DNA of 64,000 nucleotides. Origin: Deltaproteobacteria bacterium. GTDB taxonomy: Bacteria > Myxococcota > JADLHZ01. Below are positions 54,185-63,405 of this stretch, piece by piece. Under the pieces are notes generated by a model. The model did no database searches, had not been told where the DNA came from, and saw only the letters and a list, made by a program, of their open reading frames with translations. The DNA lies in contig JADLHZ010000122.1 of NCBI GenBank assembly GCA_020848545.1, forward strand, positions 62,001 to 126,000. Reading direction: 5' to 3'. How positions within the stretch are numbered: the stretch's first letter is position 1; the number at the start of each line of letters is the position of its first letter. A program made the translations under genes and the position numbers.

Positions 54185-55699
54185 TCACTTCTTCGAGAAG
54201 TTGACGATCTTGGTGACCGTTTTTCCTTCGCGGATGTCGACGGAGAACTCTTCGCTGCGCTCGGCGCCCGGGCTCTCGAGCTTCACGCGGTGCTTGCCGG
54301 CCGACAAGCGATAGCGTTGCAGCGGCGTCGTCTTGTTGAGCTTCTTGCCGTCGACGTACACGTACGACCACGGGCTCGAGTTCACGGTGAGGTACCCGGG
54401 TCCGTCGCGCGCCTCCGGCTTCGGCGTGTCGGCGACAGCGGGCTTCGACGCCGCCTGCGAGGCCGGCTGTGCGATCGTTGGTGGCGGTGGCTCTTGCGGC
54501 GCCGGCGCCGGCGACTTCAAAAACGCCGCGACGAGCAGCAGGAGCAGCATCGTCACGATCGCGCCGACGACGTACGGCAGCTTCGACTTCGGCGCGTTCG
54601 CGTCGGTGATGCCCGAGACGCTCGACACGCCGGAGGCATCCCCCGGCGGCAGCGGCACCGCTCGTCTGCCGGCCGAGGTCTCGATCTTCTTCACGTCGGA
54701 GAGCGGCGTCGTCATGACGTCGTCGTCCTGCAGCGCCAGCACCGACGAGTCGGTCAGATGCTCCGTTGGGCCGCTCGCCTTGTCGCTCGGCATGTGCGTG
54801 CGGACGAGGAAGCCGAGCTGATCGGTGTCGAAGGTCTCGCCGAGCACGCCCGCTTCTTTCGCGAGCGCGTTGGCGAGCTCGGCGCAGCTCGCGTGGCGAT
54901 CTTCGAACTTCGGCGCCAGCGCTTTTTGCAGCACCTTCGACAAGCTTTCGGGGAAATCCGGTAGCACGCTCGCCAGCGGCGGGATGTCGGCGAGGCGCGC
55001 CATGTCGAGCATCTCGAGCTCGTTGTCCGACTTGTATTGGCGCTTGTTGGTGAACAGCTCGTAGATGACGAGCGCCAGCGCGAAGAGATCCGCCCGCCGG
55101 TCGATCTGCTTGCCGAACGCCTGCTCCGGCGCCATGTACGAAAATTTTCCCTTGAGCACGCCCGAGCGCGTCTTCGTCGACTTGCCCTCGGCCTTGGCGA
55201 TGCCGAAGTCGGTGATCTTCACCTGGCCTTCGTTCGACAAGAGGATGTTCTGCGGTGAGACGTCGCGGTGCACGAGGCCGAGTTGTTGCCCGGTCGTGTC
55301 GCGCTTCTCGTGCGCGTAGTGCAGGCCGCGCGCGGCGTCGATGCCGATCGCGAGGGCGGCGCCCGGCGGGAACTTCTCGCCGGCCATCCACACCTTCTTG
55401 GTCAGCGTCGAGAGGTCGATGCCGGGCACGTACTCCATGGCGATGAAGTAGCGGTTGTCGATGGAGCCGAGCTCATAGACTTGCACGATGTTCGGGTGGG
55501 TCAGCGTCGCCGCGAGCTTCGCTTCGTCGATGAACATCTTGACGAAGTCCGGCTCCTCGGCGAGGTGCGGCAAGATCCGCTTCAAGACGATGGTCTTCTC
55601 GAAGCCCTCGACGCCCTTCACCTGCGCCAAGAAGATCTCGGCCATACCGCCGACCGCAAGACGGCGTTGTAGCTCGTATTTTCCGAAGCTCGGAGTCAC
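54185..55699 (-). CDS. Membrane Ser/Thr protein kinase with PEGA tail
   Basis: 504 residues from a GTG at 55699. A Hanks-type kinase domain spans about 7-270: glycine loop LAVGGMAEIFLAQ, Lys in IVLKRIL, catalytic loop LVHRDVSPQNILL, DFGIAKAEGK and activation segment YMAPEQAFG; all key residues are present. A linker of about 100 residues follows, then one membrane helix (YVVGAIVTMLLLLLVAAFL), a Pro-rich spacer (PAPAPQEPPPPT) and a PEGA domain (YLTVNSSPWSYVYVDGKKLN) that should face the periplasm. Typical myxobacterial-style receptor kinase; the substrate is unknown. A good promoter lies just upstream. Confidence 0.93.
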   Translation of the reverse strand: MTPSFGKYELQRRLAVGGMAEIFLAQVKGVEGFEKTIVLKRILPHLAEEPDFVKMFIDEAKLAATLTHPNIVQVYELGSIDNRYFIAMEYVPGIDLSTLTKKVWMAGEKFPPGAALAIGIDAARGLHYAHEKRDTTGQQLGLVHRDVSPQNILLSNEGQVKITDFGIAKAEGKSTKTRSGVLKGKFSYMAPEQAFGKQIDRRADLFALALVIYELFTNKRQYKSDNELEMLDMARLADIPPLASVLPDFPESLSKVLQKALAPKFEDRHASCAELANALAKEAGVLGETFDTDQLGFLVRTHMPSDKASGPTEHLTDSSVLALQDDDVMTTPLSDVKKIETSAGRRAVPLPPGDASGVSSVSGITDANAPKSKLPYVVGAIVTMLLLLLVAAFLKSPAPAPQEPPPPTIAQPASQAASKPAVADTPKPEARDGPGYLTVNSSPWSYVYVDGKKLNKTTPLQRYRLSAGKHRVKLESPGAERSEEFSVDIREGKTVTKIVNFSKK

Positions 55700-55723
55700 T
55701 CTGACGCACCGCTCCAGCGGTTA

Positions 55724-55751
55724 ATTATAGGCGGCTGGCGCGGGGTGTCGA
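55724..55751 (-). promoter_or_regulatory. Sigma-70-like promoter of the Ser/Thr kinase gene
   Basis: On the minus strand, TCGACA (55751-55746; 5 of 6 bases of TTGACA) and a perfect TATAAT (55729-55724) are spaced by 16 bases, about 25 bases before the GTG at 55699. The region also separates the kinase from glgP, which ends at 55766. Confidence 0.65.
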
Positions 55752-55765
55752 ATTTTCCTGGTCGG

Positions 55766-58222
55766 CTAAGCGAAGCGCACGAGCCGGTGCACGAGCGCTG
55801 TCTCGATCCGCGGCCGGACGCGCAGCGCCAACGAGAACGTGCCTGGCACGGGCAGATCCACCTGCGCCGTCGCGATCCACTCGCCCGGCTCCGGGCCGCG
55901 CACGACTTCGGCCGCGGTGACGCGCACATTCTGCCACTCGAAGACGTCCATCGTGCGTTCCTGGGTGACGCCCGAGAGCACCTCGACGACGAGATCGTCG
56001 AACGCCGCCTTCACGCGCGCCTTCACCTTGATGCGCTCACCGAGCGGCGCGTTCGTCGGCGCTTGCTCGAGCCACTCGACCGTGACGCTTTGAAACGCCT
56101 TCACCGCGTGGGCGCGCGCGTCGGCGCGGCTCTTGGCGACGCGGCCGTTGTCTTCGAGCAGCGCGGTCGTCGCCTTGTGCGCGGGCGCGTAGCTGTCTCT
56201 GGCGTACTGCTCGACCATGCGCACGGCGTGAAACTTCGGCGCGAGGGCGCGGCCCGACGCGTAGCACTTGTCGATCCACGCGACGGGCACCCCGCGCTCG
56301 TCGTGCGAGTAGAACAATGGCAACACTTCGCTCTCGATGATCCGATAGAGGTCCTGCGCGTCGTCCGAGTCGCGCGCCGCGTCCGAGAGCGGCGAGCCTT
56401 GATCGTAGTCGGCGCCGATCGCCCAGCCGACCTCGGGCTCGTACGCTTCCTTCCACCAACCGTCGCGGATGCTGACGTTCAGGCCACCGTTTTGAATGAC
56501 CTTCATGCCGCTCGTGCCGCTGGCTTCGAGCGGGGGTCGCGGCGTGTTCAGCCAAACGTCCACGCCTTGGACGAGCAAGCGGGCGACGCGCATGTCGTAG
56601 TTCTCGACGAACGCGATCGACGCTTCGAGCCCGTGCTTGTGGATGAGATCGTGCAGCGCCTTGATGTTCGCCTTCTCGCGCGTGTTGTGCGGGTGCGCTT
56701 TGCCGGCGAAGACCAGCTGCACGCGCCGCTCTTTGGACGAGAGCAGGTGGCGCAGGCGCTCGGGGTCCGAGAACAAGAGCAGCGCGCGCTTGTACTCGGC
56801 GAAGCGGCGCGCAAAGCCGATGGTGCAGACGTCGGGATCGAAGCGCAGGTGCGACGGGCGCCGCTTGTTGATGTGATCGATCAACGTGTGGCGCAGGCGG
56901 CGCTTGTCTTGCGCGAACGCTTGGTGATCGGGCCGCGCTTTTCCGTAGTGCTTCAGCATCTCCGGGTGTGTCCAGGTCGGCAGGTGCACGCCGTTGACGA
57001 CCGCGCCGATCGGCACCTCGCTCGCGGCGTGGCCGGGAAAGAGCGCGTGCCACAGCCGCCGCGACACCTCGCCGTGCTCGAGGGAGACGCCGTTTCTGTG
57101 TGCGGAGAGCTGGATCGCGAACGCGGTCATCGAGAAGCGCGCGTGATAGCCCGTGGCTTCGGCCTCGTATTGCTCGACGCCTTGATCGAGCACCCACTGC
57201 AGCGGCAGCCCGAGCGACTCGCAGAGCGGCGACAGGTACGGCACGAGCGCGCCGTGCGAGAAGACGTCGTTGCCGGCGGCGATGGGCGTGTGCGTCGTGA
57301 AGACGTTGCCGGCGGCCACGAGCTCGGCCGCCGCGTCGAGATCGAGCCCGAGATCGCGGCGGACGATGTGCAAGCGCGCGAGCGAGAGGAACGCCGCGTG
57401 GCCTTCGTTGATGTGATAGACGGTCGGTGCGATGCCGAGCGCTTCTAGGGCGAAGGTGCCGCCGACGCCGAGCGCCAGCTCCTGCTCGATGCGGGTGTCG
57501 TGGCCGCCGCCATAGAGATTCTGCGTGATGCGGCGATCGGGCTCGGCGTTCTCCGGAACGTCCGAGTCGAGCAGGTAGAGCTTGGTCCTGCCGATCTCGA
57601 GCTCCCACACCTGCAAGTGCACGGCGCGCGCGGCCATCCGCACGTGGACGGTGAGGCGCCCGCCGTTTGGCAGCGTGCACAGCCGGGCGCCGAGGGTTTG
57701 CGGGTCCGTATGGACGTAGCGCTCGGCCGGCGTGCCGTCGGCGCCGATGTGCTGCTCGTGATAGCCGCGGCCGTAAAAGAGCCCGACGCCGACGAGCGGC
57801 AGGCCGAGATCGCCCGCCGACTTCAGGTGGTCGCCGGCCAGGATGCCGAGGCCGCCGGCGTAGATCGGCAGCGTCTCGTGGATGCCGTACTCGGCCGAGA
57901 AGTACGCGATGAGGCCGCCCGGCGGGATGTGCGCCTGCGCCGGCTTTTGCGCGAGCGCTTGGGTGGTCTTTTGCACCTCTTGGGCGATGACGGCGTCGGC
58001 GACGAGCGCTTCTTGCTCGGCGGTCGTCAGCGTTTCGAGCCAGCTATAGGGCGGCGCCTGTTGAAACACCGGCCGCCCGAGCGCGCCGATCTTGTCTCTG
58101 AGCAGGGCGACGAGCCGGGAGATCCCGGGATCGTAGCTCCAGGCGCAGTTGCCGAGGAGGCGGGCGAGGGGCTGCATCGCCGGCAGCAGCTTCGGCTTCA
58201 CGTAGACGGTCTGAACGTGCAT
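55766..58222 (-). CDS. glgP: Alpha-glucan phosphorylase
   Basis: 818 residues, the shorter Thermotoga-type glycogen phosphorylase (GT35). Signatures include SAEYGIHETLPIYAGGLG, LGVGGTFALEALGI, YHINEGHAAF, FARRFAEYKRALL and the pyridoxal-phosphate site EASGTSGMKVIQNGGLN with Lys574. It splits alpha-1,4-glucans with phosphate into glucose-1-phosphate in the cytoplasm. No other glycogen gene is nearby. An intact full-length gene. Confidence 0.93.
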   Translation of the reverse strand: MHVQTVYVKPKLLPAMQPLARLLGNCAWSYDPGISRLVALLRDKIGALGRPVFQQAPPYSWLETLTTAEQEALVADAVIAQEVQKTTQALAQKPAQAHIPPGGLIAYFSAEYGIHETLPIYAGGLGILAGDHLKSAGDLGLPLVGVGLFYGRGYHEQHIGADGTPAERYVHTDPQTLGARLCTLPNGGRLTVHVRMAARAVHLQVWELEIGRTKLYLLDSDVPENAEPDRRITQNLYGGGHDTRIEQELALGVGGTFALEALGIAPTVYHINEGHAAFLSLARLHIVRRDLGLDLDAAAELVAAGNVFTTHTPIAAGNDVFSHGALVPYLSPLCESLGLPLQWVLDQGVEQYEAEATGYHARFSMTAFAIQLSAHRNGVSLEHGEVSRRLWHALFPGHAASEVPIGAVVNGVHLPTWTHPEMLKHYGKARPDHQAFAQDKRRLRHTLIDHINKRRPSHLRFDPDVCTIGFARRFAEYKRALLLFSDPERLRHLLSSKERRVQLVFAGKAHPHNTREKANIKALHDLIHKHGLEASIAFVENYDMRVARLLVQGVDVWLNTPRPPLEASGTSGMKVIQNGGLNVSIRDGWWKEAYEPEVGWAIGADYDQGSPLSDAARDSDDAQDLYRIIESEVLPLFYSHDERGVPVAWIDKCYASGRALAPKFHAVRMVEQYARDSYAPAHKATTALLEDNGRVAKSRADARAHAVKAFQSVTVEWLEQAPTNAPLGERIKVKARVKAAFDDLVVEVLSGVTQERTMDVFEWQNVRVTAAEVVRGPEPGEWIATAQVDLPVPGTFSLALRVRPRIETALVHRLVRFA

Positions 58223-58288
58223 CTCTTCTGACTCCGTGGCGCGGACTAACCCGTCGGCCCTCGCGCCTCAAGGTATGCATGGGGTGGG

Positions 58289-59485
58289 CTAGAGCCGATC
58301 GAGGATCGTCTTCAGCAGCGCTTCGGCGATCTCCGTCTTCGGGCTGCGCTCCGTTTCGAGCACGACGCCCCGCCGATCGTAGATCGTCACTTTGTTGTCG
58401 TCCGAGTCCATCCCGACGCCGGGGGCCGAGATATCGTTGGCGACGATGAGGTCGAGCCCCTTCGCTCTCAGTTTCTTGAGCGCATTCGCCTCGACGTCGT
58501 TCGTCTCGGCCGCGAAGCCGACGAGCAGCGTGCTCTTCTTCTTCGCCTTCGCGATCGTCGCGATCACGTCCGGGTTCTGTGTCAGCGCGATCGCCGGCTT
58601 CTTGCCGAGGTCCTGCTTCTTCAGCTTCTTCTTCGCCACCTTCTGCGCGGCGTAGTCGGCGACGGCGGCGGCCATGACCAGCACTTGGCAGCGCTTCATC
58701 AGCGCCTGCAGCGAATCGAGCATCTCGACGGCGCTGGTCACCGCCACGGCATGCACGCCGCGCGGTGGGTCGAGCGCCACGGGACCGTGGACCAGCGTGA
58801 CCTGCGCGCCACGCATCGCGGCCCGCTCGGCGATCGCGAAGCCCATCTTGCCGCTCGACCGGTTCGAGATGAAGCGCACGGGATCGAGCGGCTCGCGCGT
58901 TGGCCCTGCGGTGACGATCATATGGACGCCGGCGAAGTCCTGCGGCGTCAGCGCCTTCTCGGCGTGCCACGCGATGAGATCCGGCTCGCTCATCCGGCCC
59001 ATGCCCTGGGCGCCGCTCGCGAGGGCACCGGACTCGGGTCCGATCACCGTGTAGCGGCCGGTCTTCACCAGCGTGGCGACGTTCTTCTGCGTCGCTGGCG
59101 CCGTCCACATGTTGGTCTCCATTGCCGGCGCGAGCAGCACGGGGCAGGTGCTCGCGAGGACCAACGCCGTCAGCGCGTCGTCGGCGAGGCCCATCGCCAA
59201 GCGCGCGATCGTCGTCGCGGTGGCAGGGGCGATCACGATGAGCTTCGCTTGATGCCCGAGCACGACATGGCCAATCTCGCCGCGCTCGGACAGGTGCCAG
59301 ACACTTTCTTCGACCGGGTGCTTCGTCAGCGCGCTGAAGGTCAGCGGCGTGACGAACTGGGTGGCGCCGCGGGTCATCGCGACGTGGACGTCGACCCCGA
59401 GCTTGCCCAGCAGGCGCACGAGCTCGACGGCCTTGTACGCCGCGATGCCGCCCGAGACGCCGACGATGACGGTCGCATGCTCCAT
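58289..59485 (-). CDS. coaBC: Bifunctional phosphopantothenoylcysteine decarboxylase/ligase
   Basis: 398 residues from the ATG at 59485 (an upstream extension to 59524 is less likely). The CoaC half (1-180) is an FMN flavoprotein: VGVSGGIAAYKAVELVRLLG, the catalytic His in GEIGHVVLG and the clamp LAPAMETNMW. The CoaB half starts with VTAGPTREPLDPVRFISNRS and SGKMG. Makes 4'-phosphopantetheine for coenzyme A. Two CoaC positions differ from E. coli: PAMN is PAME, and the clamp Cys (LACG, Cys158 in E. coli) is Ser157 (ALASGAQGMGRM). The gene is otherwise intact; related variants may exist in other phyla. It is divergent from dprA. Confidence 0.92.
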   Translation of the reverse strand: MEHATVIVGVSGGIAAYKAVELVRLLGKLGVDVHVAMTRGATQFVTPLTFSALTKHPVEESVWHLSERGEIGHVVLGHQAKLIVIAPATATTIARLAMGLADDALTALVLASTCPVLLAPAMETNMWTAPATQKNVATLVKTGRYTVIGPESGALASGAQGMGRMSEPDLIAWHAEKALTPQDFAGVHMIVTAGPTREPLDPVRFISNRSSGKMGFAIAERAAMRGAQVTLVHGPVALDPPRGVHAVAVTSAVEMLDSLQALMKRCQVLVMAAAVADYAAQKVAKKKLKKQDLGKKPAIALTQNPDVIATIAKAKKKSTLLVGFAAETNDVEANALKKLRAKGLDLIVANDISAPGVGMDSDDNKVTIYDRRGVVLETERSPKTEIAEALLKTILDRL

Positions 59486-59627
59486 GCCGCGCATTCTGTC
59501 GCATACTAGGACGGCTTCGGACACTCTGTCCCGTTTTCGGACAGCTGGTTTTCACGGCGGGGGCGTGGCGACAGGGACTTATCGCGTTTGGCGCGGGTGG
59601 TCCGAATGCTGCTCTCTGCCCGCGCGC

Positions 59628-60455
59628 ATGGAATTGCCGGAGCGCCAGCGTCACCCAGACCTCGGGCCGACTGAGCTGTATTGCCACGGCGACGCTTCGC
59701 TCCTTGGAAGCCAGGCGATCGCGATCGTCGGCTCCCGCGATGCATCCCCGGATGCGCGTCACTTCGCCGGCATCCTCGCGCGCTCGGCGGCGCATGCAGG
59801 TCTCGTGATTGTCTCGGGCGGCGCCAGGGGCATCGACTTTGCGGCGCACGACGCAGCGTTGCGGATCGACTACGGCCGGCTCATCTGTGTGCTCGGGTCA
59901 CCGCTCGATCGGATCTCGCCGGAGATCAGCGCGCGGCTGTGCGAGCGCATCGTCGAACGTGGCGGCGTGATCGTCAGTGAGCACCCGCCTGGGACGCGGA
60001 CGTATAAAGGACACTTCCTCGATCGCAATCGCATCGTCGCGGCGCTCGCTGATGTGACGGTTGTGGCGGCCGCCCGGCTCCGTTCCGGCTCTTTGCATAC
60101 GGCCCGCTGGGCGGCGCGCTTGGGCAAGCCCGTCTGGGCGGTGCCAGGGCCACCCTGGGACACGCGGCTCCAGGGTGGGAACGCGCTCATCGCGTCGTGG
60201 CAGGCGTCGCCGCTCGTCTCGGTATTCGACTTCGTCACAGCGATGCGCACGATGTTCGGCCGCGATCCCTCGGTGTTTGCGCCGCGCCGCGACCCGATCG
60301 CGACCTTGCTCGCCGAGCGCGCCCATTCGGCGGACGAGCTCTGCACCGCGCTCGAGTTGCCGCCGGAGCGCCTGCCGCTGGCGATCTACGAGCACCTGCG
60401 CAGCGGCCGCATCGTGCGCGGCGCCGACGGCAAGTATCGGCTGGTGGAGGGCTAG
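59628..60455 (+). CDS. dprA: DNA processing protein DprA
   Basis: 275 residues from the ATG at 59628; an in-frame GTG at 59565 would add 21. Rossmann-like DprA core: AIAIVGSRDASPDARHFA, VIVSGGARGIDFAAHDAAL, VLGSPLDRISPE, IVSEHPPGT, FLDRNRIVAALADVTVVVA-like segment, SGSLHTARWAARLGKPVW and AVPGPPWDT. The C-terminal 60 residues resemble the winged-helix DML1-like tail (SADELCTALELPPERLPLAI). DprA loads RecA on incoming single-stranded DNA during transformation. The N-terminal SAM-like domain of longer forms is absent. Confidence 0.88.
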   Translation: MELPERQRHPDLGPTELYCHGDASLLGSQAIAIVGSRDASPDARHFAGILARSAAHAGLVIVSGGARGIDFAAHDAALRIDYGRLICVLGSPLDRISPEISARLCERIVERGGVIVSEHPPGTRTYKGHFLDRNRIVAALADVTVVAAARLRSGSLHTARWAARLGKPVWAVPGPPWDTRLQGGNALIASWQASPLVSVFDFVTAMRTMFGRDPSVFAPRRDPIATLLAERAHSADELCTALELPPERLPLAIYEHLRSGRIVRGADGKYRLVEG

Positions 60456-60491
60456 CGCAGCCGGCGAAGAATGAGGCATGGCCCGCCGCCT

Positions 60492-61820
60492 ATGACCGTC
60501 ACGATCATCGGCGCCGGACTCGCAGGATCGGAAGTCGCCTGGCAGCTCGCCGAAGCGGGTCACTCCGTGCGCCTCGTCGAGATGAAGCCGAAGAAGCACA
60601 CCCCGGCGCAGAAGAGCGACACCTTCGCCGAGCTCGTCTGCTCGAACTCGTTTCGCTCGGCGAACGTCGAGAATGCGGTCGGGTTGTTGAAGGAGGAATT
60701 GCGCCGCTTGGGATCGTTCGTCCTGCAGGCGGCCGACGCGACGAAGGTGCCGGCCGGCGACGCGCTGGCGGTCGATCGCGATCAGTTCTCGCGGCGGATT
60801 CACGACGCCCTGCACGCGCACCCGAAGATCAGCGTCGTGCTCGAGGAAGTGACGGAGCTGCCGGCGCAAGGCCCGGCGGTGATCGCGACGGGGCCGCTGA
60901 CCGGCGAAGCGTTGGCGAAGGATCTCTGCCGCGTCATCGGCCAGGAGCAGCTCTACTTCTACGACGCGATCGCGCCGATCATCGCCGCCGACAGCCTGAA
61001 CATGGACGTCGTCTTCGCGCAGTCGCGCTACGACAAAGGCGACACGCCCGACTATTTGAACTGTCCGCTCAACGAGGACGAATACAAGGCGTTCGTCAAA
61101 GCGGTGTGCGACGGCGAGAAGGTGGCGTTCAAGACCTTCGAGAAGCCCGTCTACTTCGAAGGCTGCTTGCCGATAGAAGTGATGGCCGAGCGCGGCGAGC
61201 AGACGCTCTCGTTCGGGCCGATGAAGCCCGTCGGCCTCTCGGATCCGCGCACCGGCCGCCAGCCGCACGCGGTCGTGCAGCTGCGCAAAGAGAACGTCGC
61301 CGGGACCGCGTACAACTTGGTCGGCTTTCAAACGAAGCTGAGCTACCCCGAGCAAAAGCGGATCTTCCGCATGATCCCAGGCCTCGAGAACGTCGAGTTC
61401 CTCCGCTTCGGCGCCGTGCATCGAAACACTTACGTCGAAGCGCCGCGCGTGCTCGAGGCCGGCATGGAGCTGAAGGCTCGGCCGGGCGTGTTCCTCGCGG
61501 GTCAGATGGTCGGCGTCGAGGGCTACTTGGAGTCGACCGCGCACGGCCTGTGCGTCGCGATGGCGTTGAAGGCGCGCCTCGGCGATCGGCCGTGGGTCCC
61601 ACCGCCAGCGACGAGCGCGCTCGGGGCGTTGCTCCGTCACGTGATGGGCGCCGACGCGAGCGCGGTGAAGAAGTACGGCCCCGAGAACGTGCACTGGGGC
61701 ATGGTGCCGCCGCTCCTTGGCAAGGTGAAGAAGATCGAGAAGAAGGCGCGGATCGTGGAGCGCGCACGCGGCGATTTCAACGGGTGGATGTTGGATTTCT
61801 TCGGCTGCCGCTCGTCGTGA
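60492..61820 (+). CDS. trmFO: tRNA (m5U54) methyltransferase, folate-dependent
   Basis: 442 residues from the ATG at 60492 (60471 would add seven unconserved residues). FAD-binding start VTIIGAGLAGSEVAWQLAEA, then LVCSNSFRSANVENAVGLLK, the catalytic region VYFEGCLPIEVMAERGEQTL, and C-terminal GVEGYLESTAHGLCVAMAL. Methylates U54 in tRNA using methylenetetrahydrofolate and FADH2. Sits upstream of xerC-hslVU, a neighbour order also common in Firmicutes and deltaproteobacteria. Confidence 0.96.
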   Translation: MTVTIIGAGLAGSEVAWQLAEAGHSVRLVEMKPKKHTPAQKSDTFAELVCSNSFRSANVENAVGLLKEELRRLGSFVLQAADATKVPAGDALAVDRDQFSRRIHDALHAHPKISVVLEEVTELPAQGPAVIATGPLTGEALAKDLCRVIGQEQLYFYDAIAPIIAADSLNMDVVFAQSRYDKGDTPDYLNCPLNEDEYKAFVKAVCDGEKVAFKTFEKPVYFEGCLPIEVMAERGEQTLSFGPMKPVGLSDPRTGRQPHAVVQLRKENVAGTAYNLVGFQTKLSYPEQKRIFRMIPGLENVEFLRFGAVHRNTYVEAPRVLEAGMELKARPGVFLAGQMVGVEGYLESTAHGLCVAMALKARLGDRPWVPPPATSALGALLRHVMGADASAVKKYGPENVHWGMVPPLLGKVKKIEKKARIVERARGDFNGWMLDFFGCRSS

Positions 61821-61857
61821 AATTGCTTTCTTCAACGGTCGCGCCGATGATCGCCCC

Positions 61858-62760
61858 ATGTTCGACGGGTCGGCGAAGGATCCCTTCCTCGCGCACTTGG
61901 CGAAGGTCGTTCGCTGCTCGCCGCACACGTTGCGCGCTTACGATCGCGACCTCGCGCAGTTCGCCGCGCATTTGACGTCGCGCGGGCGTCAGAGCTTCCT
62001 CGTCGCCACTGCCGACGACGTACGCTCACACCTCGCTGCGCTGGCGAGGGATCACAAGAAGACCTCGCTCGCGCGCAAGCTGTCGACGCTGCGATCGTTC
62101 GCGGCGCATCTGCAGAAGCACGGTCTGCGCGCCGACGACTTTTGCCTCGGCGTCGACGGGCCGAAGCTCGGCCGGCGCCTGCCGCGCGCGCTGTCGGTCG
62201 ACGAGACGGAAGCGCTCGCGGGCGTAGAACGGCGTGCAGACAGCGTGCTGGCGCGGCGCGATCAGGCGATCGTCGAGCTGCTCTACGGTAGCGGCTTGCG
62301 CGTGGCGGAGCTCTGCGGGCTCGCGATCGGCGATGTCGCGCTCGACGAAGCGATCGTGCGCGTCACCGGCAAACGGCAGAAGACGCGGATCGTGCCGATG
62401 GGGGCGCTCAGCATCGACGCGATGCGCGCGTATCTCACGGTGCGTGCAGCGATGGCGCGCGACGACGGCGGCCCCGAGCGGCCCCTCTTCGTCAACGCGC
62501 GCGGGGGTCGCCTGACGACCCGCAGCGTCGCGCGCAACTTGGATCGCGACGCGCTCCGCGCCGGCCTTGGCAAGCGCATCTCGCCGCACGCTTTGCGCCA
62601 CTCGTTCGCGACCCACTTGCTCGGCGGCGGCGCCGACCTGCGCGGCATCCAGGAGCTCTTGGGTCACGCGAGCCTCGGCACCACCGAGCGCTACACCCAC
62701 GTCGCCCTCGAGCGCGCGATCGCTGTGTTCGACGACTGCCACCCGCGCGCCAAGCGGTGA
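61858..62760 (+). CDS. xerC: Tyrosine recombinase XerC
   Basis: 300 residues. N-terminal SAM-like core-binding domain (SPHTLRAYDRDLAQFAAHL) and catalytic domain with the full set: Arg in LYGSGLRVAELCG, Lys in VTGKRQKTRIVP, HALRHSFATHLLGGG (His, Arg), LGHASLGTTERYTHV (His and nucleophile Tyr). Resolves chromosome dimers at dif together with XerD. The chromosomal neighbourhood (trmFO, hslVU) and length argue for housekeeping Xer, not a phage integrase. Confidence 0.94.
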   Translation: MFDGSAKDPFLAHLAKVVRCSPHTLRAYDRDLAQFAAHLTSRGRQSFLVATADDVRSHLAALARDHKKTSLARKLSTLRSFAAHLQKHGLRADDFCLGVDGPKLGRRLPRALSVDETEALAGVERRADSVLARRDQAIVELLYGSGLRVAELCGLAIGDVALDEAIVRVTGKRQKTRIVPMGALSIDAMRAYLTVRAAMARDDGGPERPLFVNARGGRLTTRSVARNLDRDALRAGLGKRISPHALRHSFATHLLGGGADLRGIQELLGHASLGTTERYTHVALERAIAVFDDCHPRAKR

Positions 62761-62784
62761 AATGGTCCCAGGGACCTTTTTCAC
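62757..62784 (+). terminator. GGTCCC hairpin after xerC
   Basis: GTGAAA (62757-62762) and TTTCAC (62779-62784) flank GGTCCCAGGGACC (62764-62776), which is followed by five T. It overlaps the xerC stop. Same core as the terminator at 50747-50799. May reduce read-through into hslV, or be a REP-like unit. The rest of the 114-base gap to hslV (62761-62874) shows nothing else. Confidence 0.6.
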
Positions 62785-62874
62785 GCACCGCAGCCTCGTG
62801 AAGGGCTTGGTCCCAATCTTTACACCCTGGGGCCCAAAGGCTATGCGGCGCGACAAATGCAAACGTCAGACAGC

Positions 62875-63401
62875 ATGCACGCGACGACGATCCTGTGCGT
62901 CCGCAAGGGCGGCCACGTCGTCATCGCGGGCGACGGCCAAGTCAGCATGGGCCAGACCATCGTCAAAGCGAGCGCCAAGAAACTGCGCCGCTTGGGCGAG
63001 GGCAACGTCATCGCCGGCTTCGCGGGCGCCACCGCCGACGCCTTCACGCTCTTCGAACGCTTCGAAGCGAAGCTGAAGGATCACCGCCAGAACCTGACGC
63101 GCGCGGCGGTCGAGCTGGCCAAAGACTGGCGCAGCGATCGCTTGCTGCGCCGGCTCGAAGCGCTCCTGCTCATCGCCGACAAGGAGAAGACCTACTTGCT
63201 CGGCGGCAACGGCGACGTCGTCGAGCCGGATGAAGGCGTCATGGCGATCGGCAGCGGCGGCAACTATGCGCTCTCGGCCGCGCGCGCGCTGCTTCGCCAC
63301 ACCGACTTCTCGGCCAAAGACATCGCAGAGAAATCCATGCGCATCGCCGCCGAGATCTGCGTCTACACGAACGGCAACGTCGTCTTCGAGGAGCTCTCGC
63401 A

Positions 63402-63405
<4 letters not shown>
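62875..63405 (+). CDS. hslV: ATP-dependent protease subunit HslV
   Basis: 176 residues from the ATG at 62875 (62857 adds six). [20 protein letters not shown] contains the N-terminal Thr that becomes the active site after processing, followed by [20 protein letters not shown] and the conserved [14 protein letters not shown]. Peptidase of the HslVU proteasome-like complex in the cytoplasm. The stop overlaps the hslU GTG (GTGA), so the subunits are coupled. Confidence 0.96.

Noticed and set aside
61858-62760. XerC as a phage or island integrase
   Set aside because: Neighbours are trmFO and hslVU and there is no att site, tRNA or phage gene nearby; it is the housekeeping recombinase.
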